Assembly: GCF_039954625.1 (NCBI RefSeq)
Contig: NZ_CP157199.1
Location: 1,736,001 to 1,800,000 of the forward strand
DNA length: 64,000 nt
From: Pontimicrobium sp. SW4
GTDB taxonomy: Bacteria > Bacteroidota > Bacteroidia > Flavobacteriales > Flavobacteriaceae
Reading direction: 5' to 3'
In this document: in pieces, positions 35,184 through 45,093 of the stretch
Position numbering within the stretch: the stretch's first letter is position 1
Layout of the letters: the number at the start of each line of letters is the position of its first letter
The notes under the pieces: model-generated
Seen by the model: only the letters and a program-made list of their open reading frames with translations
Databases searched by the model: none
What the model was told of the DNA's origin: nothing
Position numbers and translations under genes: made by a program

Positions 35184-35906
35184 TTACGATTTAAAAGTTA
35201 AAACAAATCCTGACAGCAGTAATAATAAAATAACTCCTTTTCGCAATATTGACTCATTTAATTTTAAGTACATTCTTTTTCCTAGATATACTGCAAGTAT
35301 GAAAAAAGGAAATATATACAGTGAATAATATAAATGATTAAAATTTAAAATTCCCTCTAAGCATAAAATTGGAACTCTAACCAAAGTCACAAAACCAATA
35401 ATGCCAAGCATTGTTGCTCTAAAAGTTTTTATATCTATCGCCGTATTTTTAACTATGATAACATACAATGGCCCTCCAACTGAAAACAATCCAGAAAAAA
35501 AGCCTCCAAAAAAACCAAAGATAAACTCAAATTTTGATTGGTTACATATTTTCATATTCGAATACATAGTATAAACTACATATATTAAAATAAATATTCC
35601 CAATCCCTTTTTAAGGTAGAGAGGTTTTCCATGAGACAACACCCAAATTCCTAAAGCAATTCCAAAAATGGAAGCAATAGCGAGCCTAATAATAATTTTT
35701 CTATCAATATTCTCCCATTCCTTTGAAATAAGATAAATACTCGAACACAAATAAAATATTGATATATAAGCTATTGCATCTGGTAATCCTATAACTAGCA
35801 ATAAAATAGGTAAAGCCACTAAAGCTCCAGCAAAACCAATAATAGTTTGAATAAAAAAGCCTAAAAAAACGCCTAGACATATAATAAACAACACTTGTAA
35901 TTCCAT
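35184..35906 (-). CDS. TauE/SafE family sulfite/organosulfonate exporter
   Basis: A 240-residue membrane protein with about eight hydrophobic helices and two internal repeats: GFFIQTIIGFAGALVALPIL and FFGGFFSGLFSVGGPLYVI, the glycine-rich signatures of TauE/SafE (DUF81). Family members export sulfite, sulfoacetate or related anions, or take up unknown organic acids. It is divergent from an Lrp/AsnC regulator gene, with 128 bp between the starts. This layout is typical of a regulator controlling its neighbour exporter. Confidence 0.86.
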   Translation of the reverse strand: MELQVLFIICLGVFLGFFIQTIIGFAGALVALPILLLVIGLPDAIAYISIFYLCSSIYLISKEWENIDRKIIIRLAIASIFGIALGIWVLSHGKPLYLKKGLGIFILIYVVYTMYSNMKICNQSKFEFIFGFFGGFFSGLFSVGGPLYVIIVKNTAIDIKTFRATMLGIIGFVTLVRVPILCLEGILNFNHLYYSLYIFPFFILAVYLGKRMYLKLNESILRKGVILLLLLSGFVLTFKS

Positions 35907-36034
35907 TAATACTATTAGTTATAGATATTGCTCAAAAATAATTCACGGACAATTTTATATGAAATTGATTTCACTAGATTTAGCTCATAAAACCAATTTA
36001 AAAAGTTATTTTTATTAACAAAACAAACAAATCG

Positions 36035-36454
36035 ATGGTAGATAAAACAGATTACAGAATAATTGAGGAATTGAATAAAAATGCTAGAGTTTCATTTGCA
36101 GATATAGGTAGACAAATTCATCTTTCTGCTTCGTCGGTCAGAGAAAGAATTCAAAAATTAGAAGATTTAGGCATTATTAAAGGTTATAAACTTGAACTAG
36201 ATAATAGTAAGCTTGGATTAGGTATGGAAGTATTTATTATGCTTAAATTATTTAGCGGAAAACTAAAAATATTTATATCTGACATTAATAGTTTTTCAGA
36301 AATAAAAGAAAGCTATAGAGTTACTGGATCTCACAATATACATATGAAAGTTGTACTCAAAAATCAAATGCATTTACAACAATTCATTGATAAGCTAATC
36401 AATTATGGAGATCCTACAACACATTTAATTCTATCCGAGTTAGGAAAAGATTAA
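36035..36454 (+). CDS. Lrp/AsnC family transcriptional regulator
   Basis: A 139-residue regulator. The winged HTH occupies residues about 4-62 (DYRIIEELNKNARVSFADIG, SASSVRERIQKLEDLGIIKG), followed by the RAM domain with YRVTGSHNIHMKVVLK, which binds an amino-acid effector. The length is slightly short of 150-160 but complete. It is divergent from the TauE/SafE gene and probably regulates it. The stop overlaps the convergent PD40 gene by 4 bp. Confidence 0.9.
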   Translation: MVDKTDYRIIEELNKNARVSFADIGRQIHLSASSVRERIQKLEDLGIIKGYKLELDNSKLGLGMEVFIMLKLFSGKLKIFISDINSFSEIKESYRVTGSHNIHMKVVLKNQMHLQQFIDKLINYGDPTTHLILSELGKD

Positions 36455-37380
36455 TTTTTAAACTCTAGTAGACTAAATTTAGTCTTGTAAATACGACTGA
36501 AACCATTTTCGTAACTATTAAATTCTTCTAATAGATTTTTTACTGAAGTGACGCCCTTAGTTGACTCTAAATTGCTTCGTCTACTTGTGAAATACATTTC
36601 TTCACCAGATTGTGTTACGAAAGGACAAAAATCCATATACTTAGAATTAATTTTGTCTCCCATATTTTTAGCTAGCGTCCAAGTATTATCATTGTTTCTA
36701 AAGCTAATGTATAAATCTCCACTACCTAAACCATCTTTTCTATTGTAGCCGCCAAAAATCAAGTAATCTTCATTTGGAGAAATAAACGAATTGTATTCAT
36801 AACTTTTGGTATTTACACCACCTTTAAGTGCCACTGGTGTCGTATATGTACCGTTTTTATATTCACTTACAAAAATATCATCTTCACCCATAGCATTATG
36901 TCCAACGGATGTAAAATAGAGGTTACCATTTTTTGCTATACTAGGGTAAAACTCATCGGCTTCTGTATTAACAGGAGCTCCAATATTTTTAGGCTCAGAC
37001 CAATCACTTGTTATTGACGTTCTTTCTACATACCAAATATCCACATCTTTTAATTCCCCTTCTTGATTTAAAGGTCTATTAGACACAAAAAAGAGTTTTA
37101 AATTATCTGGGGTTAAAAAAGGCTCTAAATCTCTATACTTCCCAGAAAAGGAAGCTATATCTACCCTACTCCATACTCCATTTTCTTTAGAAATTCTTAG
37201 AATAACTGATTTCTCTTCAAGATTGCTTTGAGCTGACACATATGCTTCGGTTTGGTTATTATTCATGGTAAAGTCCCTAACCTTATCATAATCTTTTAAG
37301 ATTGGTAAAGCTGGTTCCACCTGAAATGCATTTCCTTTAATGAAACAACATATAAACAAGATACTTAAAACTATACGCAT
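36451..37380 (-). CDS. Secreted PD40/WD40-like beta-propeller protein
   Basis: A 309-residue protein with a signal peptide (ILFICCFIKGNAFQVE) and about five PD40-type blades (LEPFLTPDNLKLFFVSNRP, EFYPSIAKNGNLYFTSVG, YEYNSFISPNEDYLIFGG, YMDFCPFVTQSGEEMYFTS). Similar propellers in Bacteroidota occur with OmpA peptidoglycan-binding proteins and in TolB-like roles, but no OmpA domain is attached here. Function is not defined. It lies 15 bp downstream of the AGCS symporter gene on the same strand. Confidence 0.8.
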   Translation of the reverse strand: MRIVLSILFICCFIKGNAFQVEPALPILKDYDKVRDFTMNNNQTEAYVSAQSNLEEKSVILRISKENGVWSRVDIASFSGKYRDLEPFLTPDNLKLFFVSNRPLNQEGELKDVDIWYVERTSITSDWSEPKNIGAPVNTEADEFYPSIAKNGNLYFTSVGHNAMGEDDIFVSEYKNGTYTTPVALKGGVNTKSYEYNSFISPNEDYLIFGGYNRKDGLGSGDLYISFRNNDNTWTLAKNMGDKINSKYMDFCPFVTQSGEEMYFTSRRSNLESTKGVTSVKNLLEEFNSYENGFSRIYKTKFSLLEFKN

Positions 37381-37395
37381 ACAACTAACTTTTAT

Positions 37396-38778
37396 TTATG
37401 TTCTATTTTCTTTTAATCGCTGTTTATAAGCTCTTAGCTCTTTGACCACTTTTGGTGCTAATATTATTGTAGATAACATGGTTGGTATTGCCATAAGTGC
37501 AAACACACCATCAATAAGGTTTATCATGGCGCTTAAAGACGTTGTTGCTCCAAGTATAATACTAACAATATATATATAATTGTAATAATGTTTTTTATTG
37601 GCTCCAATTAAGAACGACATACATTTTGTGCCATAATATGAATATGAAAATAAAGACGAAATACTAAAGACTGCAATACATATTAACAATAAATATTTAC
37701 CAAATCCAGGCATTGCTTCTCCAAAAGCAGAGGCCGTTAAACTCACTCCATTATTAGACGTCGTTTCCCAAACACCAGTAACCAAAATAGCTAAAGCTGT
37801 AAGTGTACAAACCACTAAGGTATCAATAGCTGGACCTAACATAGCAACTAATCCTTCGCGAACTGGTTCATCTGTTTTTGCTGCTCCATGAGCTAAAGGT
37901 GCTGTCCCTAAACCTGCTTCATTCGAAAATGCACCACGTTTTATTCCGTGTAAAATCAATGCACCTATTACACCTCCTAAAAACGTGTCGTCTTTTGGAA
38001 AATAATTAGCAGTAAAAGCATCTGTAAAAATCAAACTTAAATACTTTGGTACTACATCAATATTTACAGCTAAAATTATTAATACAGATACAAAGTATAG
38101 TAATACCATTGATGGTACCATTTTGGCTGCTGTTTTACTAATACGTCCTAAACCACCAAGAATCACTATGGATGTAATCCCAACTAGTACTAATCCGATA
38201 ATTAAATTTGAAGAAAAACCAACCTCAACGCCATTAGGTGCTAATAAAATATCATTAATGGCTTGTGTTAACTGATTGACATTAAACACAGGTAGTGCTC
38301 CAATCATACAACAAAAAGCAAACATAATAGCTAATGGCTTCCAAGATTTGCCTAAGCCTTCCATTATGAAGTACATGGGACCACCTTGCAATTCTCCAGC
38401 ACTATCTTTTCCTCTAAACATAATTGCCAATGTTGATGTGAAAAACTTAGTAGACATCCCTACCACAGCACTTATCCACATCCAAAACACTGCTCCTGGT
38501 CCACCAATAGAAATAGCTACAGCAACGCCTGCAACATTTCCCATACCAATGGTTGAAGACAACGCTGTTGTTAAAGCTTGAAAATGACTTATTTGTCCAG
38601 GGTCGTTTGGGTCGTCATACTTACCTCTCAATACTTGAATAGCATGACCAAGCATTAAAAATGGCGCAAATTTTGAGCGGATTAATAAATATAATCCACC
38701 TCCAATAAGTAGTATTAACAAAGGTAATCCCCATACTGCACTAGAAAAAGCTGCAGTTAGGTCGTTAAGTAATTCCAT
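37396..38778 (-). CDS. Alanine/glycine:cation symporter (AGCS family)
   Basis: A 460-residue transporter with about 11 helices. Family signatures are HFQALTTALSSTIGMGNVAGV near the N-terminus and IKRGAFSNEAGLGTAPLAHGAA in the middle. AGCS proteins take up alanine or glycine with Na+ or H+. The PD40 gene follows 15 bp downstream, suggesting a two-gene unit. The upstream region (38779-38929) is divergent with the TfoX gene. Confidence 0.9.
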   Translation of the reverse strand: MELLNDLTAAFSSAVWGLPLLILLIGGGLYLLIRSKFAPFLMLGHAIQVLRGKYDDPNDPGQISHFQALTTALSSTIGMGNVAGVAVAISIGGPGAVFWMWISAVVGMSTKFFTSTLAIMFRGKDSAGELQGGPMYFIMEGLGKSWKPLAIMFAFCCMIGALPVFNVNQLTQAINDILLAPNGVEVGFSSNLIIGLVLVGITSIVILGGLGRISKTAAKMVPSMVLLYFVSVLIILAVNIDVVPKYLSLIFTDAFTANYFPKDDTFLGGVIGALILHGIKRGAFSNEAGLGTAPLAHGAAKTDEPVREGLVAMLGPAIDTLVVCTLTALAILVTGVWETTSNNGVSLTASAFGEAMPGFGKYLLLICIAVFSISSLFSYSYYGTKCMSFLIGANKKHYYNYIYIVSIILGATTSLSAMINLIDGVFALMAIPTMLSTIILAPKVVKELRAYKQRLKENRT

Positions 38779-38929
38779 AGAAATTTAGTTAGTTTAAGTT
38801 ATAAATGTAAGAAAGATGCATGAAACTTTAGAGGATGTTAATAATTTCTTACTAATTAGCATTGTATTCCATTGATTTTAAAAATTTTAAGAACTAATTT
38901 CGTTACAAGCTCAACACTACAATTAATTT

Positions 38930-39298
38930 ATGGCTTACGACGAGTACCTAGCAGATAGAATAAGAAGACAATTTAAAGAGAAAAGGATTCCCTTTTTAGA
39001 AATGAAAATGATGGGAGGGTTGCTCTTTAAAGTCGATAATAAAATGTTTTGTGGTATCCATATCGATAAAAAATATGGTGATAGTTTACTTATGGCGCGT
39101 ATTGGTGAAGATGCCTATGAGAATGAAATAGATAAGCCACATTGTTTACCAATGGATTTTACAGGACGACCCATGCGTGGTTATATTTTTGTAACACCTG
39201 GTGGATTTGATAATGAAGACGATTTATCACATTATATAGATTTGTGTTTGACTTTTAACCCTTTAGCTAAAGCTAGTAAGCCTAAAAAGAAAAAGTAA
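38930..39298 (+). CDS. TfoX/Sxy family N-terminal-domain protein
   Basis: A 122-residue protein. The TfoX_N signature runs through MKMMGGLLFKVDNKMFCGIH, DSLLMARIGEDAY and MDFTGRPMRGYIFVTPGGF, ending in a basic tail (KPKKKK). In Haemophilus TfoX activates competence genes with CRP; flavobacterial stand-alone TfoX_N proteins have no known role. There is no TfoX_C domain. It is transcribed divergently from AGCS. Confidence 0.82.
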   Translation: MAYDEYLADRIRRQFKEKRIPFLEMKMMGGLLFKVDNKMFCGIHIDKKYGDSLLMARIGEDAYENEIDKPHCLPMDFTGRPMRGYIFVTPGGFDNEDDLSHYIDLCLTFNPLAKASKPKKKK

Positions 39299-39444
39299 TA
39301 AATTCAGAAAGTAACTCGAGATTATTATCTCTGTCAAATAACTTTTGGCTTAGGATTTCATAGAACTAATGGAGTCTTAATAATTAAATACGTTTATTTT
39401 AATTACTCCAAAGTTTTAAACATATTGCTTCCGAATAGGACAGT

Positions 39445-39497
39445 AAATAAAAATTTAAATGAGACTATTATATTTAGTATAACTGTCCCATTTAAAT
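39445..39497 (-). terminator. Terminator of the interrupted lipoprotein gene
   Basis: On the minus strand, ATTTAAATGGGAC pairs with GTCTCATTTAAAT (39485-39497 and 39453-39465), and a TTTTTATT tract follows at 39445-39452. The loop is 19 bases. It lies 25 bp beyond the end of the extended frame. Confidence 0.55.
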
Positions 39498-39521
39498 AGT
39501 ACTAACTCAAGTAAACTAATA

Positions 39522-39617
39522 TCAATCTCCAATAGCTGGATTCATTGGACTAAAAATACCATTAGGGTTTTCTAGAATAGTCCAAACATGTAAAGTCCAC
39601 ATACCAATCATTTCATT
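39522..39617 (-). pseudogene. Detached C-terminal tail of the lipoprotein gene
   Basis: The 31 codons after the in-frame TAA at 39618-39620 stay open to TGA at 39522-39524. They encode NEMIGMWTLHVWTILENPNG followed by IFSPMNPAIGD. I recall HVW..NP.G.F..WNP-type endings in related bacterial proteins, which suggests this is the original C-terminus. A restart at the internal ATG (MIGMWTLHVW) would give only 29 residues without a lipobox. Translation by stop read-through is also possible. Confidence 0.5.
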
Positions 39618-40025
39618 TTAATACCATACGTCTTTACTGCCAGTAAATCCTTCTGGCGGATTGCCTGGGCTTTCAGTATCTTCAGGAACTATACCATACT
39701 CAATGGCTATCATTTGCATGTCTCCGTTAACGTCTGGAGCATATAGGATAAATTCTGGTTGTGTTAGCTCAAAAGTGCCATCAGCTAATGCAGGATTTAA
39801 ATAATGATGCCCCATATTAGGTACATAACCAGACACATCTATTCTACCTTCGTTAGTTGCAAAAGTAATATCTGTATAATTTGCTGTTGCCGTTTTTGCT
39901 TGTTCGATTTCTATTCTCCATTGTTCCTGCGCAACGTTATTATCGTCATCACTACTACAGTTAGACATCAATACTATAGCCAATAGGCTAACAATGAATT
40001 TAGAATGAATTGAATTTGTTTTCAT
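39618..40025 (-). CDS. Lipoprotein, function unknown, shortened by an in-frame stop
   Basis: A 135-residue lipoprotein: signal peptide IVSLLAIVLMSNCSSDDDN with lipobox MSNC (Cys23) and a charged SSDDDN after it, as in surface-exposed Bacteroidota lipoproteins. The body includes NMGHHYLNPALADGTFELTQ and PEFILYAPDVNGDMQMIAIE. It ends at GSKDVWY followed by TAA, but the same frame goes on for 31 more codons with a family-like tail. The gene therefore probably lost its C-terminus by one base change. The upstream gap to the hybrid regulator gene is 212 bp, in the divergent direction. Confidence 0.65.
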   Translation of the reverse strand: MKTNSIHSKFIVSLLAIVLMSNCSSDDDNNVAQEQWRIEIEQAKTATANYTDITFATNEGRIDVSGYVPNMGHHYLNPALADGTFELTQPEFILYAPDVNGDMQMIAIEYGIVPEDTESPGNPPEGFTGSKDVWY

Positions 40026-40237
40026 GATTTATAGGTTTAAATTACATTTATAACTATTTGTAACAAAGATACTTACATACAGTTTTAATTACTATAACTC
40101 CTGTTGTAACTTATATCACATTTGTTGCGTTATTCATGGATTTTTAGTACTTTGAAACATATATGCTACTATTTGCGACATAAGTGTTATGCCTTTCGAC
40201 AATGAATAATGACTTTTGAGAAACGAAAAGAAGTTCT

Positions 40238-43069
40238 ATGAAATACATTGTGTCTTTTTTTATGCTTTTGTATTGTTTGATTGGTTATGGACAAGAAGTT
40301 TATAACATAGATACAACATATCCTGTTCATGATTTAATGACCTCTTTAAACATTATTGAGGATCCTAATGAAGAATTAAGCGTAGAAGATGTATTAATGG
40401 ATTCTACACTTTCATTTAAAAAAAGAAATGAGTTTGGAAAGCACTTAAATATTACCTCCACCTATTGGGGAAAATTTAGAGTTATTACTCTTGATTCTTT
40501 AAAAGATTGGACATTACATTTTGAAGACAAATTTATTGGACCTCCAGCATGGACTAAAAGCAATGGTAAAGTAGATGTATTTGCGTTTACGAACAACCAA
40601 CCATTGTTTCATAAAAAAACTGGAGTAGAATATACTAAAAAAGACCGCGACGTTAAAAATCATTGGATCTTAAATCAGGTGAGTTTGGAAGAATTACCTC
40701 CAAAATCATTAATTACAATTATTATAAAAGTAAGAGGTAACCAACTTGGATATCCTCCTTATTTTAATTTGACAGCTAGAAGTCCTAAACAGCCCCATTA
40801 TCATCAGATATATCAGTTTAATAATAGTTTTAATCTTTTTTTGTTTGGAGTCACATTTATTATTTTTCTATATCATTTATTACAATATTTTTATTTAAAA
40901 GAAAGTGTTTTTCTGTGGTTTTCAATTTGGTTACTATTCTGTGTAATCACACAAGCAATGACTATCGGTTTCTTTATAGGTTCAATTACTACAATGCGCT
41001 TTCCGTTGCAGATCATCATTTCAAATGGTGTGTTTTACTCATGGTGGTTTTTTGGTCGTTCATTTATTAATTCAAAGCATAAATTTCCTAAACTAGATAA
41101 AATAATATTGAGTTTGTCTTATTTTTTAATAGCAGAAATATTAATCACTGTGATTTTTGTTTCTGTATTTGATACACAACCTATATTTTTAAATATTGGT
41201 ATTCATTTTATAGTTTTATGTGTTTATTCATTTTTAAGTTTAATTATTTCAGTATTACTACTTTTAAAAAGTGATCTATTTGCAAAATATTTTGGTTTTG
41301 GATCAATAATTTTCTCATTGTTTTTAATAGCAGGTACATTTTGGTCATTAGGAATTATTTCACCCATAAAAAATTTCGCTGATCCTTATGCGACTGGAAT
41401 GTTTTTACAAATAGTTATCTATTCATTTGGAATTGCATTTAGACAACAGCAACTTGCAAAAAAAACACAAAATGAAAAGCAATTGGCACAAGAAGCTTAT
41501 TCAGAAATGCTGCGTATAAAAGATTTAGACGAGGTAAAAACACGTTTCTTTGCAAATATTAGCCATGAGTTTAGAACACCCTTAGCTTTAATTTCGGGCC
41601 CGATAATAAAAGCCTTCAATAGCAGCTCTAACGGTACTGACGTTGTCGTGTTAGACAAAAAATCTTATGAAATTGTAAAAAATAACACTTCCAGATTACA
41701 AAACTTAGTTGACCAGCTTTTAGATTTATCAAAATTAGAAAGCGGTAAAGTGCATCTATCATTAAAACAGGGTGGCTTAATTCAATTTTTAAGGTCAATT
41801 ATCTTTTCTTTTGAAAGTATGGCCGAAAGAAATAACATCAGTCTTAACACAAGCTTTCCTGAAGAAATTGATTTTGCCTTTTATGATAAAGACAAATTAG
41901 AGAAAATTGTTACTAATATTTTATCAAACGCTTTTAAGTATAACTCAAATACAGGTACCATTACCGTGACTATAGTTAATGACCTACATTATATAAATTT
42001 AGAAATATCCGATACTGGCAAAGGCATGAGTAAAGATGAGGTTAAACGTATTTTTGAACGGTTTTACCGCGTTGAAAGTAGTGAAGAAAAAGGGTCAGGT
42101 ATTGGTTTGGCCTTAACCAAAGAATTGGTTGATTTGCATAATGGAAAAATTAGTGTGGATAGTGTTAAACATAAAGGAACAACTTTTAAAGTTAGATTAC
42201 CTATCTCATTAGATAATTTGCCTCGTGCAATTTCGTTTACAGAAACAACAAAAACCAAACCTAAAAAGTTAAACACAAGTGAAGATATTTTTTTAGAAAC
42301 CAATTCACTTACCACAAATGCAAAAGAATTACCAGTTGCTCTTATTGTGGAAGATAATCAAGATCTGCAATATTTTATTTCGGACATTTTAAAGCAACAT
42401 TATATTATTTTAACAGCTAAAGATGGCATGCAAGGTGAACGCATGGCATTTGAGCACATACCAGATATTATAGTTAGCGATATTATGATGCCAAAAATGG
42501 ATGGTTATATGCTTTGTAATTCATTAAAAGCAAATCCAAAAACTAGTCACATACCTATCATCTTACTTACAGCCAAAGCAGGACATGAACATAAAATGGA
42601 AGGCCTTACACAGGGTGCAGATGCTTACTTAACCAAACCTTTTGATGATAAAGAGTTATTGTTAAGAATGAAAAACCTTATAGCATCTCGCAAAAAGCTG
42701 TGGGAACACTTCAAGGCCTTAGATATGCTCTTAGTGGATGATATTGATGTATCATCCATAGATGATAAATTTTTACAAGACGTTTTTAAAACAATTAAAA
42801 ACAATTTAGATAATGAACATTTTGGCGTTGAAGATATTGCTAAACAAGTTGGTTTTAGTAGATCCCAATTACACCGAAAACTAAAAGCATTATCTGACAA
42901 ATCAGCGAATCAACTTATAACTGAAATACGACTAAATGAAGCCCATAGAATGTTAACATTAAAAACTGGAACTGTCTCAGAAGTGGCCTATTCTGTGGGA
43001 TATTCTAACTTATCATACTTTACTAAAAGCTTTAAGGAAAAGTTCGGAAAATTACCTAGTAAAATATAA
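40238..43069 (+). CDS. Hybrid two-component system protein (sensor kinase, REC, AraC-type HTH)
   Basis: A 943-residue hybrid sensor. It has a signal peptide, an extracellular 7TMR-DISM-like domain (about residues 60-190), seven membrane helices (about 197-400), HisKA with H443 in ANISHEFRTPLAL, HATPase with GKGMSKDE and GSGIGLALTKELV, a REC domain with D748 in DIIVSDIMMPKMDG, and an AraC-type HTH (IAKQVGFSRSQLHRKLKAL to YFTKSFKEKFG). It would sense a ligand in the periplasm or membrane and act directly on DNA. It is not next to SusC/SusD or glycoside hydrolase genes, so it is not the usual polysaccharide-locus sensor. Its stop is 4 bp from the convergent purC stop. Confidence 0.92.
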   Translation: MKYIVSFFMLLYCLIGYGQEVYNIDTTYPVHDLMTSLNIIEDPNEELSVEDVLMDSTLSFKKRNEFGKHLNITSTYWGKFRVITLDSLKDWTLHFEDKFIGPPAWTKSNGKVDVFAFTNNQPLFHKKTGVEYTKKDRDVKNHWILNQVSLEELPPKSLITIIIKVRGNQLGYPPYFNLTARSPKQPHYHQIYQFNNSFNLFLFGVTFIIFLYHLLQYFYLKESVFLWFSIWLLFCVITQAMTIGFFIGSITTMRFPLQIIISNGVFYSWWFFGRSFINSKHKFPKLDKIILSLSYFLIAEILITVIFVSVFDTQPIFLNIGIHFIVLCVYSFLSLIISVLLLLKSDLFAKYFGFGSIIFSLFLIAGTFWSLGIISPIKNFADPYATGMFLQIVIYSFGIAFRQQQLAKKTQNEKQLAQEAYSEMLRIKDLDEVKTRFFANISHEFRTPLALISGPIIKAFNSSSNGTDVVVLDKKSYEIVKNNTSRLQNLVDQLLDLSKLESGKVHLSLKQGGLIQFLRSIIFSFESMAERNNISLNTSFPEEIDFAFYDKDKLEKIVTNILSNAFKYNSNTGTITVTIVNDLHYINLEISDTGKGMSKDEVKRIFERFYRVESSEEKGSGIGLALTKELVDLHNGKISVDSVKHKGTTFKVRLPISLDNLPRAISFTETTKTKPKKLNTSEDIFLETNSLTTNAKELPVALIVEDNQDLQYFISDILKQHYIILTAKDGMQGERMAFEHIPDIIVSDIMMPKMDGYMLCNSLKANPKTSHIPIILLTAKAGHEHKMEGLTQGADAYLTKPFDDKELLLRMKNLIASRKKLWEHFKALDMLLVDDIDVSSIDDKFLQDVFKTIKNNLDNEHFGVEDIAKQVGFSRSQLHRKLKALSDKSANQLITEIRLNEAHRMLTLKTGTVSEVAYSVGYSNLSYFTKSFKEKFGKLPSKI

Positions 43070-43073
43070 GGTG

Positions 43074-44021
43074 CTAACTTAGGTATTCCAAAACATTCTT
43101 TTCAATACGCTCCTGAATATTGGACACATCCGCTTTTTTAAAAACATCACCAGTAATATTTTCATAAAGTTCAATGTAACGTTCTGATACGGTGTCTACA
43201 TAAGCATCACTCATTTCTGGAACCGTTTGTCCTTCGAGTCCTTGAAAGTTATTAGCGATTAACCACTGACGCACAAACTCTTTAGAGAGTTGCTTTTGCG
43301 CTTCTCCTCTATCTTGACGTTCTTGGTAACCATCTGCATAAAAATAGCGTGACGAATCTGGTGTGTGGATTTCATCAATCAACACAATTTTGCCCTCTTT
43401 GGTTTTACCAAATTCGTATTTAGTGTCTACCAAAATTAAACCTCTTGATGCTGCTATTTCTGAACCTCGTTGAAATAATTTTCGCGTATAATCTTCAAGC
43501 ACTACATAATCTGCTTCTGAAACGATGCCTCTTGCCAAAATATCTTCTCTAGAGATATCTTCATCATGATCTCCCATTTCTGCTTTAGTTGCAGGGGTAA
43601 TAATTGGCTCAGGAAACTTATCATTTTCTTTCATGCCTTCTGGCATTGGCATACCACAAAGCAATCGCTTTCCAGCTTTATATTCTCGAGCAGCATGACC
43701 AGACATATAACCCCGAATGACCATTTCTACTTTAAAAGTCTCACATAAATATCCGACAGCGACATTAGGATCAGGAGTTGCTAATAACCAATTTGGAACT
43801 AAATCTTCTGTAGCCTTCATCATTTTTGTAGCAATCTGATTTAGTATCTGTCCTTTATAAGGAATTCCTTTAGGCATCACCACATCAAAAGCAGATAATC
43901 TATCAGTAGCTATCATGACTAACAAATTATCATTAATGTTATAAACTTCGCGAACTTTTCCTTTATAAACACTTTTCTGGTTTGGAAAATTAAAATTGGT
44001 ATCTGTGATGGTGTTGTTCAT
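43074..44021 (-). CDS. purC: Phosphoribosylaminoimidazole-succinocarboxamide synthase (SAICAR synthase)
   Basis: A 315-residue Pur[46 protein letters not shown] and [21 protein letters not shown] are family marks; [20 protein letters not shown] and DSSRYF complete the ATP and substrate sites. It joins CAIR and aspartate in purine synthesis. The length is of the longer type found in Bacteroidota and eukaryotes. It is transcribed alone, with the PhoH gene upstream by 78 bp and a half repeat between them. Confidence 0.94.
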   Translation of the reverse strand: MNNTITDTNFNFPNQKSVYKGKVREVYNINDNLLVMIATDRLSAFDVVMPKGIPYKGQILNQIATKMMKATEDLVPNWLLATPDPNVAVGYLCETFKVEMVIRGYMSGHAAREYKAGKRLLCGMPMPEGMKENDKFPEPIITPATKAEMGDHDEDISREDILARGIVSEADYVVLEDYTRKLFQRGSEIAASRGLILVDTKYEFGKTKEGKIVLIDEIHTPDSSRYFYADGYQERQDRGEAQKQLSKEFVRQWLIANNFQGLEGQTVPEMSDAYVDTVSERYIELYENITGDVFKKADVSNIQERIEKNVLEYLS

Positions 44022-44035
44022 TTTTACAATTTAAA

Positions 44036-44063
44036 AGACACTTCGACTACGCTCAGTGTGACA
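44036..44063. repeat. Palindromic repeat, end fragment copy E
   Basis: CACTTCGACTACGCTCAGTG followed by TGACA. This is the outer end of the family with one changed core; a short ACTGCTACTGCC tract follows before phoH. No other gene is in the purC-phoH gap. Confidence 0.45.
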
Positions 44064-44099
44064 ACTAATTTTATTGTTGACTGCTACTGCCAACTAATT

Positions 44100-45053
44100 C
44101 TATTCTCTATTTTCAATATTTTTGTATGCTGCAATAACTTTTTTAACCAATTTATGACGAATTACATCTTTATCATCCAAGAAAATAATACCAACACCTT
44201 CAACATCTTTTAAAATTAGTAAAGCTTCCTTTAATCCAGAAATGGTACGTCTTGGTAAGTCTATTTGACCAGGATCACCAGTTAGTAAAAACTTAGCGTT
44301 TTTTCCCATTCTGGTTAAAAACATTTTCATTTGCGCATGTGTGGTGTTTTGACCTTCATCTAAAATCACGAAGGCATTATCAAGCGTACGACCACGCATA
44401 AACGCTAAAGGTGCAATTTGAATAATCCCTTTTTCTATATAACCCTCTAACTTTTCATGAGGAATCATGTCTCTTAAAGCATCATATAAAGGTTGCATGT
44501 AAGGGTCTAACTTTTCTTTTAAATCACCTGGAAGAAATCCTAAGTTTTCACCAGCTTCAACTGCTGGACGTGTTAAAATAATACGCTTGACTTCTTTATT
44601 CTTCAATGCTTTTACTGCTAAAGCTACTCCTGTATAGGTTTTTCCTGTTCCAGCTGGACCAATAGCAAACACCATATCATTTTTACGCATGCTCTCAACT
44701 AATTTACGTTGATTAGCAGTTTGCGCTTTAATAAGTTTTCCTCCTACACCATGCACCAACACCTCGCCACTAGCTTCGGTTGTCGCATAATCGTCACTTG
44801 AAAGACTTGTAAGTACACGCTCAATAACGTTTTCGTCTAGCTTGTTATATTTTCCAAAGTGGGTCATAAGCATAGTCAATCGTCTATCAAATTCCTCTAG
44901 TAATTCTTCATCACCAAAAGCTTTAAGTTTATTTCCTCGTGCAACAATTTTTAATTTTGGGAAGTATTTTTTTAGAAGTTCAATGTTGGCGTTTTGGGCA
45001 CCAAAAAACTCTTTTGGGCTTATCTCTTCAAGCTCGATAATTAGTTCATTCAA
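44100..45053 (-). CDS. phoH: PhoH family ATPase
   Basis: A 317-residue PhoH-like protein. The N-terminal 110 residues include a KH-like region (KIVARGNKLKAFGDEELLEE). The ATPase has Walker A FAIGPAGTGKTYTGVA, RPAVEAGENLGFLPGDLKEKLD, Walker B FVILDEGQNTTHAQMK and TGDPGQIDLP. PhoH proteins act in RNA turnover, next to YbeY or PIN-domain nucleases, but no such gene is next to it here. It is divergent from the SAM-hydrolase gene with 110 bp between starts, so a regulatory region is shared. Confidence 0.93.
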   Translation of the reverse strand: MNELIIELEEISPKEFFGAQNANIELLKKYFPKLKIVARGNKLKAFGDEELLEEFDRRLTMLMTHFGKYNKLDENVIERVLTSLSSDDYATTEASGEVLVHGVGGKLIKAQTANQRKLVESMRKNDMVFAIGPAGTGKTYTGVALAVKALKNKEVKRIILTRPAVEAGENLGFLPGDLKEKLDPYMQPLYDALRDMIPHEKLEGYIEKGIIQIAPLAFMRGRTLDNAFVILDEGQNTTHAQMKMFLTRMGKNAKFLLTGDPGQIDLPRRTISGLKEALLILKDVEGVGIIFLDDKDVIRHKLVKKVIAAYKNIENRE

Positions 45054-45093
45054 ATGCTGAAAATTTTATAAGATAAATCACTTTGGATTTATT

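Noticed and set aside
40238..43069. Sensor of a polysaccharide-utilisation locus.
   Set aside because: Hybrid sensors often sit in such loci, but no SusC/SusD or carbohydrate-active genes are adjacent; purC and a lipoprotein gene are its neighbours.
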